Of a stretch of DNA of 11,386 bases, positions 1 to 6,653 are shown in pieces; positions within the stretch are counted from its first letter, which is position 1; the number at the start of each line of letters is the position of its first letter. The translations under genes were made by a program, and so were the position numbers. Below the pieces are notes generated by a model that saw only the letters and a program-made list of their open reading frames with translations, was not told where the DNA came from and searched no databases. Source of the DNA: an uncultured Roseovarius sp. (GTDB lineage Bacteria > Pseudomonadota > Alphaproteobacteria > Rhodobacterales > Rhodobacteraceae); assembly GCA_934501475.1 (NCBI GenBank), contig CAKSUL010000054.1, positions 1 through 11,386 on the forward strand, read 5' to 3'.

Positions 1-855
1 ATTCTGGGCCTTGTCGGGGAATCCGGCTGTGGCAAATCGACCTTGTCGAAGATGCTGCTCGGGCTTGAGCGCCCCACCAGCGGCGAGGTCCGTCTGGCCG
101 GTACGCCCATAGATCAGATCGGCCGGGGCGCGCTGTCGCGCCGCGTGCAGCCGATCTTTCAGGACCCGTTTTCGTCGCTCAACCCGCGCAAGACGATTTC
201 CGCGATCATCTCGTTGCCGCTGAGGGTGCATCGCATCGGTGATGCGGCCTCGCAACGCAAGGCGGTGCGCGAAATGATGGACCTGGTCGGGCTGCCAAGT
301 CGCGTCGCCGACGGCTATCCGGGGCAGTTGTCCGGCGGTCAGCGTCAGCGCGTGGCGATTGCCCGCGCGCTGATCACCCGCCCCGAGATCGTGATCTGCG
401 ATGAGCCCACCTCGGCGCTGGATGTGTCGGTCCAGAGCCAGATCCTGAACATGTTGCAGGATCTGCGCGATGAGTTGAACCTGACCTATATCGTGATCAC
501 CCATAACCTTGCCGTGGTCGAACATCTGGCCAGCGATATCGCCGTGATGTATCTGGGCCGCATCGTGGAACAGGCCCCGACCGAGCAGTTCTTTGCCAAT
601 CCCTGCCATCCCTACAGCCGCGCGCTGCTGCAATCGGTGATGACGCCCGAAACCCATCTGGGCATCCCCGAACTGGGCCTTGGCACCGCCTTTCCCGATC
701 CGTCCAACCCGCCGACGGGCTGTGCATTCCATCCGCGTTGCGCCGCCCGATTCGAGGGCTGTGACCGTATCGCCCCCCGCCTCTTGCCGCGCCCCGAGGG
801 CGGACAGGTAGAATGCCGCCTCTACGAGGACGGCGCCCCTTCGTTGACAGAGTAG
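1..855 (+). CDS. Peptide-type ABC transporter ATP-binding protein (DppF/OppF-like), 5' end missing
   Basis: ATPase that would power import of di- or oligopeptides or a related solute from the inner face of the cytoplasmic membrane. The reading frame is open from base 1, giving 284 codons and a TAG stop; the N-terminus, probably about 40-50 residues, lies outside the window. Visible in order are Walker A GESGCGKST (fragment residues 7-15), the Q-loop FQDPFSSLNPR, the signature LSGGQRQR, Walker B with catalytic glutamate VICDEPTSALD, and the H-loop ITHN. The end carries the C-terminal domain special to peptide/nickel transporter ATPases, with a PPTGCAFHPRC segment and a further Cys. An internal ATG at 43 falls after Walker A and cannot be the start. 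The binding protein, permeases and a partner ATPase would be expected upstream. The GGT-like gene follows after 9 bp, so the two are probably cotranscribed. The family is clear; the substrate cannot be read from the sequence. Confidence 0.95.
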   Translation: MLGLVGESGCGKSTLSKMLLGLERPTSGEVRLAGTPIDQIGRGALSRRVQPIFQDPFSSLNPRKTISAIISLPLRVHRIGDAASQRKAVREMMDLVGLPSRVADGYPGQLSGGQRQRVAIARALITRPEIVICDEPTSALDVSVQSQILNMLQDLRDELNLTYIVITHNLAVVEHLASDIAVMYLGRIVEQAPTEQFFANPCHPYSRALLQSVMTPETHLGIPELGLGTAFPDPSNPPTGCAFHPRCAARFEGCDRIAPRLLPRPEGGQVECRLYEDGAPSLTE

Positions 856-864
856 GATCCCAGG

Positions 865-2481
865 ATGAGCAAACGATATCAGGACGGCATGGTCGTCGCC
901 CCCCAGCCCGAGGCCGCCGAGGCCGGTCTGGAAATTCTGCGCGCAGGCGGCAATGCCGTCGACGCGGCCATCGCCACCGCCTTTGTGCAGGGGGTGGTGG
1001 ACCCGCTGATGTGCGGGATTTCCGGTTTCGGCAGCATGGCGGTCTATGATCCCGTGAACGGCATGCATGAATATATCGACTTTCACGCGCCGGCACCGGG
1101 GGGCGCCAGCGATGACATGTGGGCCGATCTGATCGAGGGCGAGGCCCGCGACGGCTATGGCTTCATCCTCAGGGGGCGGGTCAACGATATCGGGTATCAA
1201 TCCATCTGCGTGCCCGCATCGTTGCGCGCCTATGCCACCGCGCATGAGCGCCACGGCTCGCTTCCCTGGGCGGATCTGATCACGCGCGCCATCGAATGGG
1301 CGAGACAGGGCTGGATGGTGCGCCCGCATGTGCATCAGTTCTGGTCCGATCCCGGCGCGATGGGCCGCGTCGCCAATCACGAACGGATCGCCTATTCCCC
1401 GGCGGGGCGCGCGCTCTATTGCCGCGAAGACGGCAGCCCCAAACGCGTGGGCGACATGGTGAAGAACCCCGATCTGGCCAACACCCTTGCCATCATTGCC
1501 GAAAAGGGCGCCGATGCGTTCTACAAGGGTGAGATCGCGCAGCGTATCGTCGCCGACATGCAGGCCAATGGCGGGCTGATCAGCGCGCAGGATCTGGCCG
1601 GGTATCAGGCCAGGATCGTCGCGCCGCTCACATCCGCCTATCGTGACTTTACCGTGACCACCAACCAGCCACCCGGTGGCGGGCTGATGCTGGCGCAGAT
1701 GCTGAATATCCTCGCGCATTTCGACCTGGCGGGGATGGGCCATAACAGCGCCGAATATGTCCGCGTCGTGGCCGAGGCGATGAAATACGCCACCATCGAC
1801 AAGGATCGCTCGATCGGGGATCCCGATTTCATCGACGTCCCGGTCGAGCGGCTCTTGTCGCGCGACTATGCGGCGGAACTGGCCGCGCGCATCAAGAACG
1901 GCGAAAAGGCCGATGTGCCGCGTTTCGATCCCGCCGCGACCTGCAAGGACACCACGCAGGTGTCCATCGTCGACGGGAACGGCATGTGCGTGTCGATGAC
2001 CCATTCCATCGGGATGCCGTCAGGCGTGGTGACCGAGGGGCTGGGCTTCATGTATAATGGCTGCATGGGCGTGTTTGATCCGCGTCCCGGTCAGCCGGGT
2101 TCGATCGCGCCGGGCAAGGCGCGGTTCAGTTCGATCTGCCCCTCGATCATCTTTCGCGGGGATGACCCGTTTGTGGTGATCGGCGCGCCCGGCGCGACGC
2201 AGATCGCCATGGGCGTGTTGCAGGCCACGCTGAACGTGCTGGATTTCGGGGCAACCATGCAGGACGCCGTGTCGCGTCCGCGGTTTTCCTCGACCAGCAA
2301 CATCATCGACGTGACCAACCGCATCCCGCAATATGTCACCCGCGCCCTTGAGGCGCAGGGATATGAGGTGGTGCGCGACGCGCGCAGCTTTGGCATCGCC
2401 TGGGTGCATGGCATCCGCATCACCGATCAGGGGCTGGATGGCGGCGCCGATCCGGGCGCCGACGGGATCGCCTTGGGGTAA
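865..2481 (+). CDS. Gamma-glutamyltransferase (GGT)-family Ntn-hydrolase
   Basis: A 538-residue member of the gamma-glutamyltransferase family: N-terminal nucleophile enzymes that cleave themselves into two subunits and then hydrolyse or transfer gamma-glutamyl or related acyl groups. Seen here: the N-terminal LRAGGNAVDAAIA block (25-38), GYQARI (247-252) and NQPPGGG (267-273), the KDTTQVSIVD block in which Thr363 is the predicted cleavage site and nucleophile, the SS pair of FSSICPS (421-427), and the glycine-rich GAPGATQI loop (440-447). The predicted small subunit is about 363-538. No signal peptide is visible, unlike periplasmic E. coli Ggt, so it is probably cytoplasmic and would act on an imported compound. 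The Arg that binds the gamma-glutamyl carboxylate in classical GGTs (motif D-x-R-E-x-A-P) appears to be His74 (DFHAPAP), so the substrate may not be glutathione. The ATG follows AGGA by 7 nt, and that AGGA overlaps the upstream stop codon, suggesting translational coupling with the ABC ATPase gene. Confidence 0.93.
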   Translation: MSKRYQDGMVVAPQPEAAEAGLEILRAGGNAVDAAIATAFVQGVVDPLMCGISGFGSMAVYDPVNGMHEYIDFHAPAPGGASDDMWADLIEGEARDGYGFILRGRVNDIGYQSICVPASLRAYATAHERHGSLPWADLITRAIEWARQGWMVRPHVHQFWSDPGAMGRVANHERIAYSPAGRALYCREDGSPKRVGDMVKNPDLANTLAIIAEKGADAFYKGEIAQRIVADMQANGGLISAQDLAGYQARIVAPLTSAYRDFTVTTNQPPGGGLMLAQMLNILAHFDLAGMGHNSAEYVRVVAEAMKYATIDKDRSIGDPDFIDVPVERLLSRDYAAELAARIKNGEKADVPRFDPAATCKDTTQVSIVDGNGMCVSMTHSIGMPSGVVTEGLGFMYNGCMGVFDPRPGQPGSIAPGKARFSSICPSIIFRGDDPFVVIGAPGATQIAMGVLQATLNVLDFGATMQDAVSRPRFSSTSNIIDVTNRIPQYVTRALEAQGYEVVRDARSFGIAWVHGIRITDQGLDGGADPGADGIALG

Positions 2482-2492
2482 GGGATGAGCGA

Positions 2493-2519
2493 CGCGTGCG
2501 GGGGTCAGGCCCGCACGCG
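2493..2519. terminator. Possible bidirectional terminator hairpin between convergent genes
   Basis: A perfect inverted repeat with 10-bp arms (2493-2502 and 2510-2519) and a 7-nt loop lies where the plus-strand GGT-like gene and the minus-strand dehydrogenase gene converge. The loop contains the dehydrogenase stop codon and the right arm encodes its last residues. The stem is very GC-rich, but neither side has a run of T, so classic intrinsic termination is uncertain; it could also act as an RNA 3'-end stabiliser. What is seen is the hairpin and its position; the function is inferred. Confidence 0.4.
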
Positions 2520-4925
2520 CGTCATGTCCGGATCATAGGGCGAGGGCGCGATCACCTGCGCCGGGGTCAGCGTGCCGAGGATGTCGATCTGCACCGAAGT
2601 GCCCTCGGCCGCGAGGTCGGGCAAGACGAAGGCATAGGCCAGGTTCAGCCCGGTGCGATGCCCGAAATCGCCCGATGTGACCGTGCCGACCACGCGCCCG
2701 TCCAGCATGACGGACGCGCCGCCATGGGCCGGGGCGGTGGCGTCGTCGACGCGCAAGGTCACGCGCAGGCGATGCGGCCCTGCCGCCTTGCGCGCGGCAA
2801 GCGCGGCCTTGCCGATGAAATCGGGCTTTTTCATATCCACGAACCGCTCCAGCCCGGTCTCATAGGGGTCGAATTCGGTCAGCAGGTCGGCCTTCCAATG
2901 CAGATAGCCCTTTTCCATGCGCATCGACTCGACCGCGCGCGCGCCGAACAGGCTCAGCCCGTGGGGCTCGCCGGCTGCGCGCAAGGCCAGGTAGGCCGCG
3001 TAGAGCTGGGCGTTTGGCACATGGATTTCATAGGCCAGTTCGCCCGAGAAACTGACGCCCATAACCACCGCCGATGCAATGCCGATGAAACAGCTGCGCA
3101 CGCTGAGCCATGGGAATGCCTCTGCCGACCAGTCCGCCCGGCTGACCGCGCGCATCACGTCGCGCGCCCTGGGGCCGGCCAGAACCAGAATCGTGTGCTC
3201 ATTGGTCAGTGAGCGGATCTGCACATCCTCATCGGGGCGCAGATGGGTCTGCAACCAGTCCATGTCATGCAGTTCCGCCGCTGCCGCCGAGCCATACCAT
3301 ACGCGACCGTCCGGAAGGTTGGCGATCGTCGCCTCAGCCTTGATCATGCCGTGATGGTTCAGCAGATAGCCCAGCCCGACACGTCCGGATTTGCGCGGCA
3401 CGCGGCCACAGATCATCCGGTCGAGAAAGTCATGCACGCCGCTGCCGGTCAGCTCATAGCGGTTGAAGCCATTCACCTCGCACAGGCCGACGCCGTTCTG
3501 CACCGCCGCCACCTCACCGGCGATAACGTCGAACGCATTGGTAAAGCGGAAATGGTGCTCTTCGGCGAAATCCGGGGTCGGTTTGAAGAAATCGACGCGT
3601 TCCCAGCCGTTTACGACGGTAAATTCAGCCCCTTCCGCCGCCATGATCGGGGTCAGCGGCGTGGTTTTCGCCGGCCGGCCTGCGGGGCGGTGTTCATGCG
3701 GGAAATGAAAGCGGAATTCGTTCTGGTAATCCTCGATCGCCTTGAGCGCGCAGAGTTCCACATTGGTGTGGCCGCCAAACCGGCGCGGATCGGTTGGCCA
3801 GGTGTCATAGCAGGCCTCGCCATGCACGATCTGTTGCGCCAGCAGCCAGCCATGCCCGCCGCCTTCGCCCAGCCCCGCGCGCAGGCCGATGATGCAGAAC
3901 GCGTTGCGCTTGCCGGGGATCGGCCCGACCAGGGGGGCGCCGTCGATGGTGTAGGTGATCGGACCATTCACGACCGTATGGATGCCGGTCTCCATCAGCG
4001 CGGGCATCCGCGCGAACGCGCCCTCCAGGACATCCGTCACCCGGTCCAGATCATCCGGGCACAGCGCATTGACGAAATTGGGGTCGATCCCGTCCATGCC
4101 CCAGGTCTTGCAATCCTGCTCATAGAAACCCACCAGAAGACCGTTCTTTTCCTGCCGGCAATAGTAATCCGAGATCGGACAGCGCAGCAACGGCATCCGA
4201 TGGCCCGCATCGCGGATCGCTGGGATTTCCTCGGTCAGGAAATACTGGTGTTCCATCGACATCACCGGGTGATGCACCCCCATCATCGCGCCCACCTCAT
4301 TGACGCGATAGCCGCAGGCGTTGACCACCACCTCACAGTCGATATCGCCGTGTTCGGTGTGCACGGTCCATGTGTCGTCGCGGTGCTGGGTGAGGCCGGT
4401 CACCGGCGTGTTGCGATAGACCTCGGCCCCGGCCTTGCGGGCGCGCCGCGCCAGCGCCTGACATAATTGTGCCGGGTCGATATCGCCGTCCAGCGGATCC
4501 CACAGCCCGCCCAGCAGGTTGTCGGTGGAAATCAGCGGGTGCCGGCGCGCGCATTCCTGTGCGTCGATCACCTCGAAATGCACATCCATCCCGCGCGCCA
4601 TCGACGCGAAATGGCGGTATCCCTCCATCTGGGCCTCGGTATTGGCCAACCGGATGCCGCCATCGCCGTGATGATAGTTGATGGGATAGTCGGGATCGTC
4701 GGCCAATTCCTTGTAAAGGTTGATGGAATGGGTCTTCAGGCCGACCATGGTCTGGTTCATCCCGAAATTCGTGACCTGCGCCGCGGAATGCCATGTGGTG
4801 CCGCTGGTCAGTTCATTGCGCTCGACCAGAACCACGTCGCTCCAGCCCTGCTGGGTGAGATGATACAAGGTCGAGCAACCGGCAATGCCACCGCCGATGA
4901 CTACACAGCGCGTTTGGGTTTTCAT
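2505..4925 (-). CDS. FAD-dependent dimethylglycine/sarcosine dehydrogenase-like protein with GcvT domain
   Basis: An 806-residue flavoprotein of the dimethylglycine/sarcosine dehydrogenase family. These enzymes oxidise an N-methyl group, usually pass the one-carbon unit to tetrahydrofolate, and send electrons to an electron-transfer flavoprotein or oxygen. Seen: Rossmann FAD site VVIGGGIAGCSTLYHL (8-23), acidic strand end LVERNELTSGTTWHSA (33-48) whose His46 aligns with the histidine carrying covalent FAD in mammalian dimethylglycine dehydrogenase, and the oxidase-fold end GPITYTIDGAPLVGPIP. A short linker domain follows (about 385-440), then a GcvT-type folate domain (about 440-700, with LAGPRARDVM, FSGELAYEIHVPN and EKGYLHWKADL) and its C-terminal barrel (about 718-800). 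Length is usual for the family. The start at 4925 is chosen because AGGAG sits 7 nt upstream and the FAD site begins just inside; an in-frame ATG 41 codons further out is preceded by non-conserved sequence. The gene is divergent from the MttB-like gene, suggesting joint use in methylated-amine breakdown. The exact substrate is unknown. Confidence 0.92.
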   Translation of the reverse strand: MKTQTRCVVIGGGIAGCSTLYHLTQQGWSDVVLVERNELTSGTTWHSAAQVTNFGMNQTMVGLKTHSINLYKELADDPDYPINYHHGDGGIRLANTEAQMEGYRHFASMARGMDVHFEVIDAQECARRHPLISTDNLLGGLWDPLDGDIDPAQLCQALARRARKAGAEVYRNTPVTGLTQHRDDTWTVHTEHGDIDCEVVVNACGYRVNEVGAMMGVHHPVMSMEHQYFLTEEIPAIRDAGHRMPLLRCPISDYYCRQEKNGLLVGFYEQDCKTWGMDGIDPNFVNALCPDDLDRVTDVLEGAFARMPALMETGIHTVVNGPITYTIDGAPLVGPIPGKRNAFCIIGLRAGLGEGGGHGWLLAQQIVHGEACYDTWPTDPRRFGGHTNVELCALKAIEDYQNEFRFHFPHEHRPAGRPAKTTPLTPIMAAEGAEFTVVNGWERVDFFKPTPDFAEEHHFRFTNAFDVIAGEVAAVQNGVGLCEVNGFNRYELTGSGVHDFLDRMICGRVPRKSGRVGLGYLLNHHGMIKAEATIANLPDGRVWYGSAAAAELHDMDWLQTHLRPDEDVQIRSLTNEHTILVLAGPRARDVMRAVSRADWSAEAFPWLSVRSCFIGIASAVVMGVSFSGELAYEIHVPNAQLYAAYLALRAAGEPHGLSLFGARAVESMRMEKGYLHWKADLLTEFDPYETGLERFVDMKKPDFIGKAALAARKAAGPHRLRVTLRVDDATAPAHGGASVMLDGRVVGTVTSGDFGHRTGLNLAYAFVLPDLAAEGTSVQIDILGTLTPAQVIAPSPYDPDMTRVRA

Positions 4926-4994
4926 GTCGCGTCTCCTGAAGGAATTGCGCCCAGAGGTGGCCAAATCCGGCGGGCGGTCAATGGGGATGCTGTA

Positions 4995-5028
4995 GTTTCG
5001 ATTATATCGGATCGGTGTTACGATATTC
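4995..5028. promoter_or_regulatory. Candidate LysR-type regulator binding site
   Basis: ATATCG (5004-5009) and CGATAT (5021-5026) form a perfect 6-bp inverted repeat with an 11-bp spacer, in the size range of LysR-type dyads. Two direct-repeat elements also overlap it: GTTTCGATTAT at 4995-5005 and GTTACGATATTC at 5017-5028. They start 22 bp apart, about two helical turns, so both would face the same side of the helix. The second matches an element just upstream of the nearby lysR gene (7725-7736) at 11 of 12 bases. Assignment to that regulator is an inference from the shared motif and proximity. Confidence 0.45.
5001..5006 (-). promoter_or_regulatory. Candidate -10 box for the dehydrogenase gene
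   Basis: Read on the minus strand this hexamer is TATAAT, a perfect sigma-70-type -10, 75 bp from the dehydrogenase start codon. With a 17-bp spacer the -35 position (5024-5029) reads AGAATA, which is poor. A perfect -10 with a weak -35 is typical of activator-dependent or tightly regulated promoters. It overlaps the left arm of the inverted repeat at 5004-5026, so a protein bound there would control access to it. This is a consensus match only. Confidence 0.45.
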
Positions 5029-5126
5029 TCAGCCGGCTCTGAAACCACTTGCCCGGGACGGGCTTTCGTCGCTCCTCTATGGTTGCATCGTCCGGCGCTC
5101 GCGGCCGGCTTTCAAGGGAATATGCC

Positions 5127-6653
5127 ATGACATCGCCCAGCACAGACACCGCGCGCCGCTCGGGGCGCAAGCAACGCATGGCCAGGCGCGCGGCGCCGCC
5201 CGGCGTCAACCCGGCGGCGCCGGGGCAGTTGGGAGGGGCGTATCGCCCGCTCAGCGACCCGGATCTCAGCGCGATCTATGCCACGGCGCTGCGCCTGCTG
5301 AATGATCTGGGCATGGGCGAGGTGCCCGACAGGCTGGCGCGGGTCCTGCTGGCGGCGGGGGCGCGCGACCTGGGCAATCAGCGCCTGTCGCTGCCGCCGA
5401 CCCTGGTCAAGGCGGCGATTGCCAGCGCGCCCAAGACATTCACCCTGCACGGGCGCGATCCGGCGCGCAGCATCACCGTGGGCGGGCAGGCGGTGCATTT
5501 CGGCACCGGCGGCGCGGCGGTGCAGACGCTGGACCTGGACAGCGGGATCTATCGCAGTTCCACGCTGGCCGACCTGCATGATTTTGCCCGCCTTCAGGAT
5601 ACGCTGACCAATGTCAGCTGGTTCACCCGCTGCTGCATCGCCACGGACATGCACAGCGAATATGACCTCGACGTGAACACCGCCTATGCGCTGCTGAAAA
5701 ACACGACCAAGCCGGTGGCGACGGCCTTTACCCTGGCCGAGCATGTGGCCCCGTTGGTGCGGATGTTCGACATCGCCGCCGGGGGGCCGGGGGAGTTTGC
5801 CAAACGTCCGTTCGTCAAGGCGCATATCAGCCCGGTGATCTCACCGATGCGCTATGGCGCGGATGCGGTCGATGTGGTGTTCGAATGCCTCAGCCACAAC
5901 ATTCCGGTGTCATGCATCACCGCCGCGCAGGCCGGCGCGACGGCGCCCGCCACCCTGGCCGGGTTCCTGGCCCAGAGCCTTGCCGAAACGCTGGCCAGCC
6001 TGGTGATGGTGCATGCGATCAAGCCGGGGCATCCAATGGTGTTTTCCAACTGGCCGCTGGTGATCGATCTGCGCACCGGGGCCTTTGCCGGGGGCGGGGG
6101 CGAGATTGCGGTGTTGAACGCCGCGTCGGCGCAATTGTCCAACTGGCTGGGCCTGCCATCGGGCGTTGCCGCCTCGATGACCGACGCCAAGGCGATAGAT
6201 GCGCAATGCGGCGTGGAAAAGGGCATCACGTCGCTGGCGGCGGCGCTGGCGGGGGGGAACCTGATCTATGAATCCTCGGGCATGACCGCGTCGCTGCTGG
6301 GGGCCAGTTTCGAGGCGTTCATCCTGGACGACGAGATGCATTCGCTCACCTATCGCGCGCTGCGCGGGATCGAGGTCAGCGAAGAGAACCTGGGCTATGA
6401 CGCGATCTGCGAGGCGGTTTTGGGCGAGGGGCATTTTCTGGGCGGCGCGCAGACCCTGCGCGCGATGGAGCGTGACTATTTCTATCCCGCGCTCGCCGAT
6501 CGCGACACGCCAAAGACATGGGCCGATCGCGGCGCACCCGATGCCTGGGCGCTGGCCAATGCCCGCGCGCGTGAGGTGCTGGCGACGCACCATCCCAGCT
6601 ATCTGACGCCCGAGCAGGAGGCGCAGATCCGCGCCGAGTTCAGGATTTACTGA
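5127..6653 (+). CDS. Trimethylamine methyltransferase (MttB)-family protein, non-pyrrolysine type
   Basis: A 508-residue protein of the MttB superfamily. Characterised members move a methyl group from trimethylamine, glycine betaine, proline betaine or carnitine to a small corrinoid protein. Seen: a basic, Arg-rich N-terminus (10-21) of the kind common in alphaproteobacterial members, the segment FGTGGAAVQTLDLDSG (125-140), PFVKAHISPVISPMRYG (228-244), and the core AAQAGATAPATLAGFLAQSLAE with GHPMVFSNWP and GLPSGVAASMTDAKAIDAQCGVEKG (342-366). There is no in-frame TAG, so it does not use pyrrolysine and is closer to the glycine-betaine-type MtgB group in that respect. The start at 5127 is preceded by AAGGGA with 7-nt spacing; an ATG 26 codons upstream lacks family-like sequence. 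It is divergent from a FAD/folate demethylase and convergent with a LysR gene, overlapping it by 14 bp. No corrinoid protein or its reactivase is encoded in the window. The family is secure; substrate and methyl acceptor are unknown. Confidence 0.9.
   Translation: MTSPSTDTARRSGRKQRMARRAAPPGVNPAAPGQLGGAYRPLSDPDLSAIYATALRLLNDLGMGEVPDRLARVLLAAGARDLGNQRLSLPPTLVKAAIASAPKTFTLHGRDPARSITVGGQAVHFGTGGAAVQTLDLDSGIYRSSTLADLHDFARLQDTLTNVSWFTRCCIATDMHSEYDLDVNTAYALLKNTTKPVATAFTLAEHVAPLVRMFDIAAGGPGEFAKRPFVKAHISPVISPMRYGADAVDVVFECLSHNIPVSCITAAQAGATAPATLAGFLAQSLAETLASLVMVHAIKPGHPMVFSNWPLVIDLRTGAFAGGGGEIAVLNAASAQLSNWLGLPSGVAASMTDAKAIDAQCGVEKGITSLAAALAGGNLIYESSGMTASLLGASFEAFILDDEMHSLTYRALRGIEVSEENLGYDAICEAVLGEGHFLGGAQTLRAMERDYFYPALADRDTPKTWADRGAPDAWALANARAREVLATHHPSYLTPEQEAQIRAEFRIY

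Larger units (their letters stand above)
4926..5126. promoter_or_regulatory. Shared divergent promoter region of the dehydrogenase and MttB-like genes
   Basis: A 201-bp region separates two diverging start codons, so promoters for both genes must lie here unless one lies inside a coding region. It holds an AT-rich island at about 4996-5029 in otherwise GC-rich DNA, containing a perfect minus-strand -10 hexamer and an inverted repeat, both listed separately. I see no convincing -35/-10 pair for the MttB-like gene, which would fit activator dependence but may only reflect weak alphaproteobacterial promoter consensus. No small gene or riboswitch-like structure was recognised. Confidence 0.7.

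Noticed and set aside
497..1096. Minus-strand open frame of 199 codons across the ABC/GGT junction
   Set aside because: Arg/Pro-rich translation with no motif, antisense to two clear genes.
3243..4466. Long open frame (407 codons) on the plus strand opposite the dehydrogenase gene
   Set aside because: It lies fully antisense to a well-supported enzyme, has no recognisable domain and a His/Arg/Gly-rich composition typical of shadow frames in GC-rich DNA.
4926..5126. Possible riboswitch ahead of the dehydrogenase or MttB-like gene
   Set aside because: No recognisable glycine, SAM or cobalamin riboswitch core or long leader structure was seen in the 201 bp.
5127..6653. Possible pyrrolysine (amber) codon in the MttB homologue
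   Set aside because: The frame is uninterrupted for 508 codons and ends with TGA; no in-frame TAG exists.
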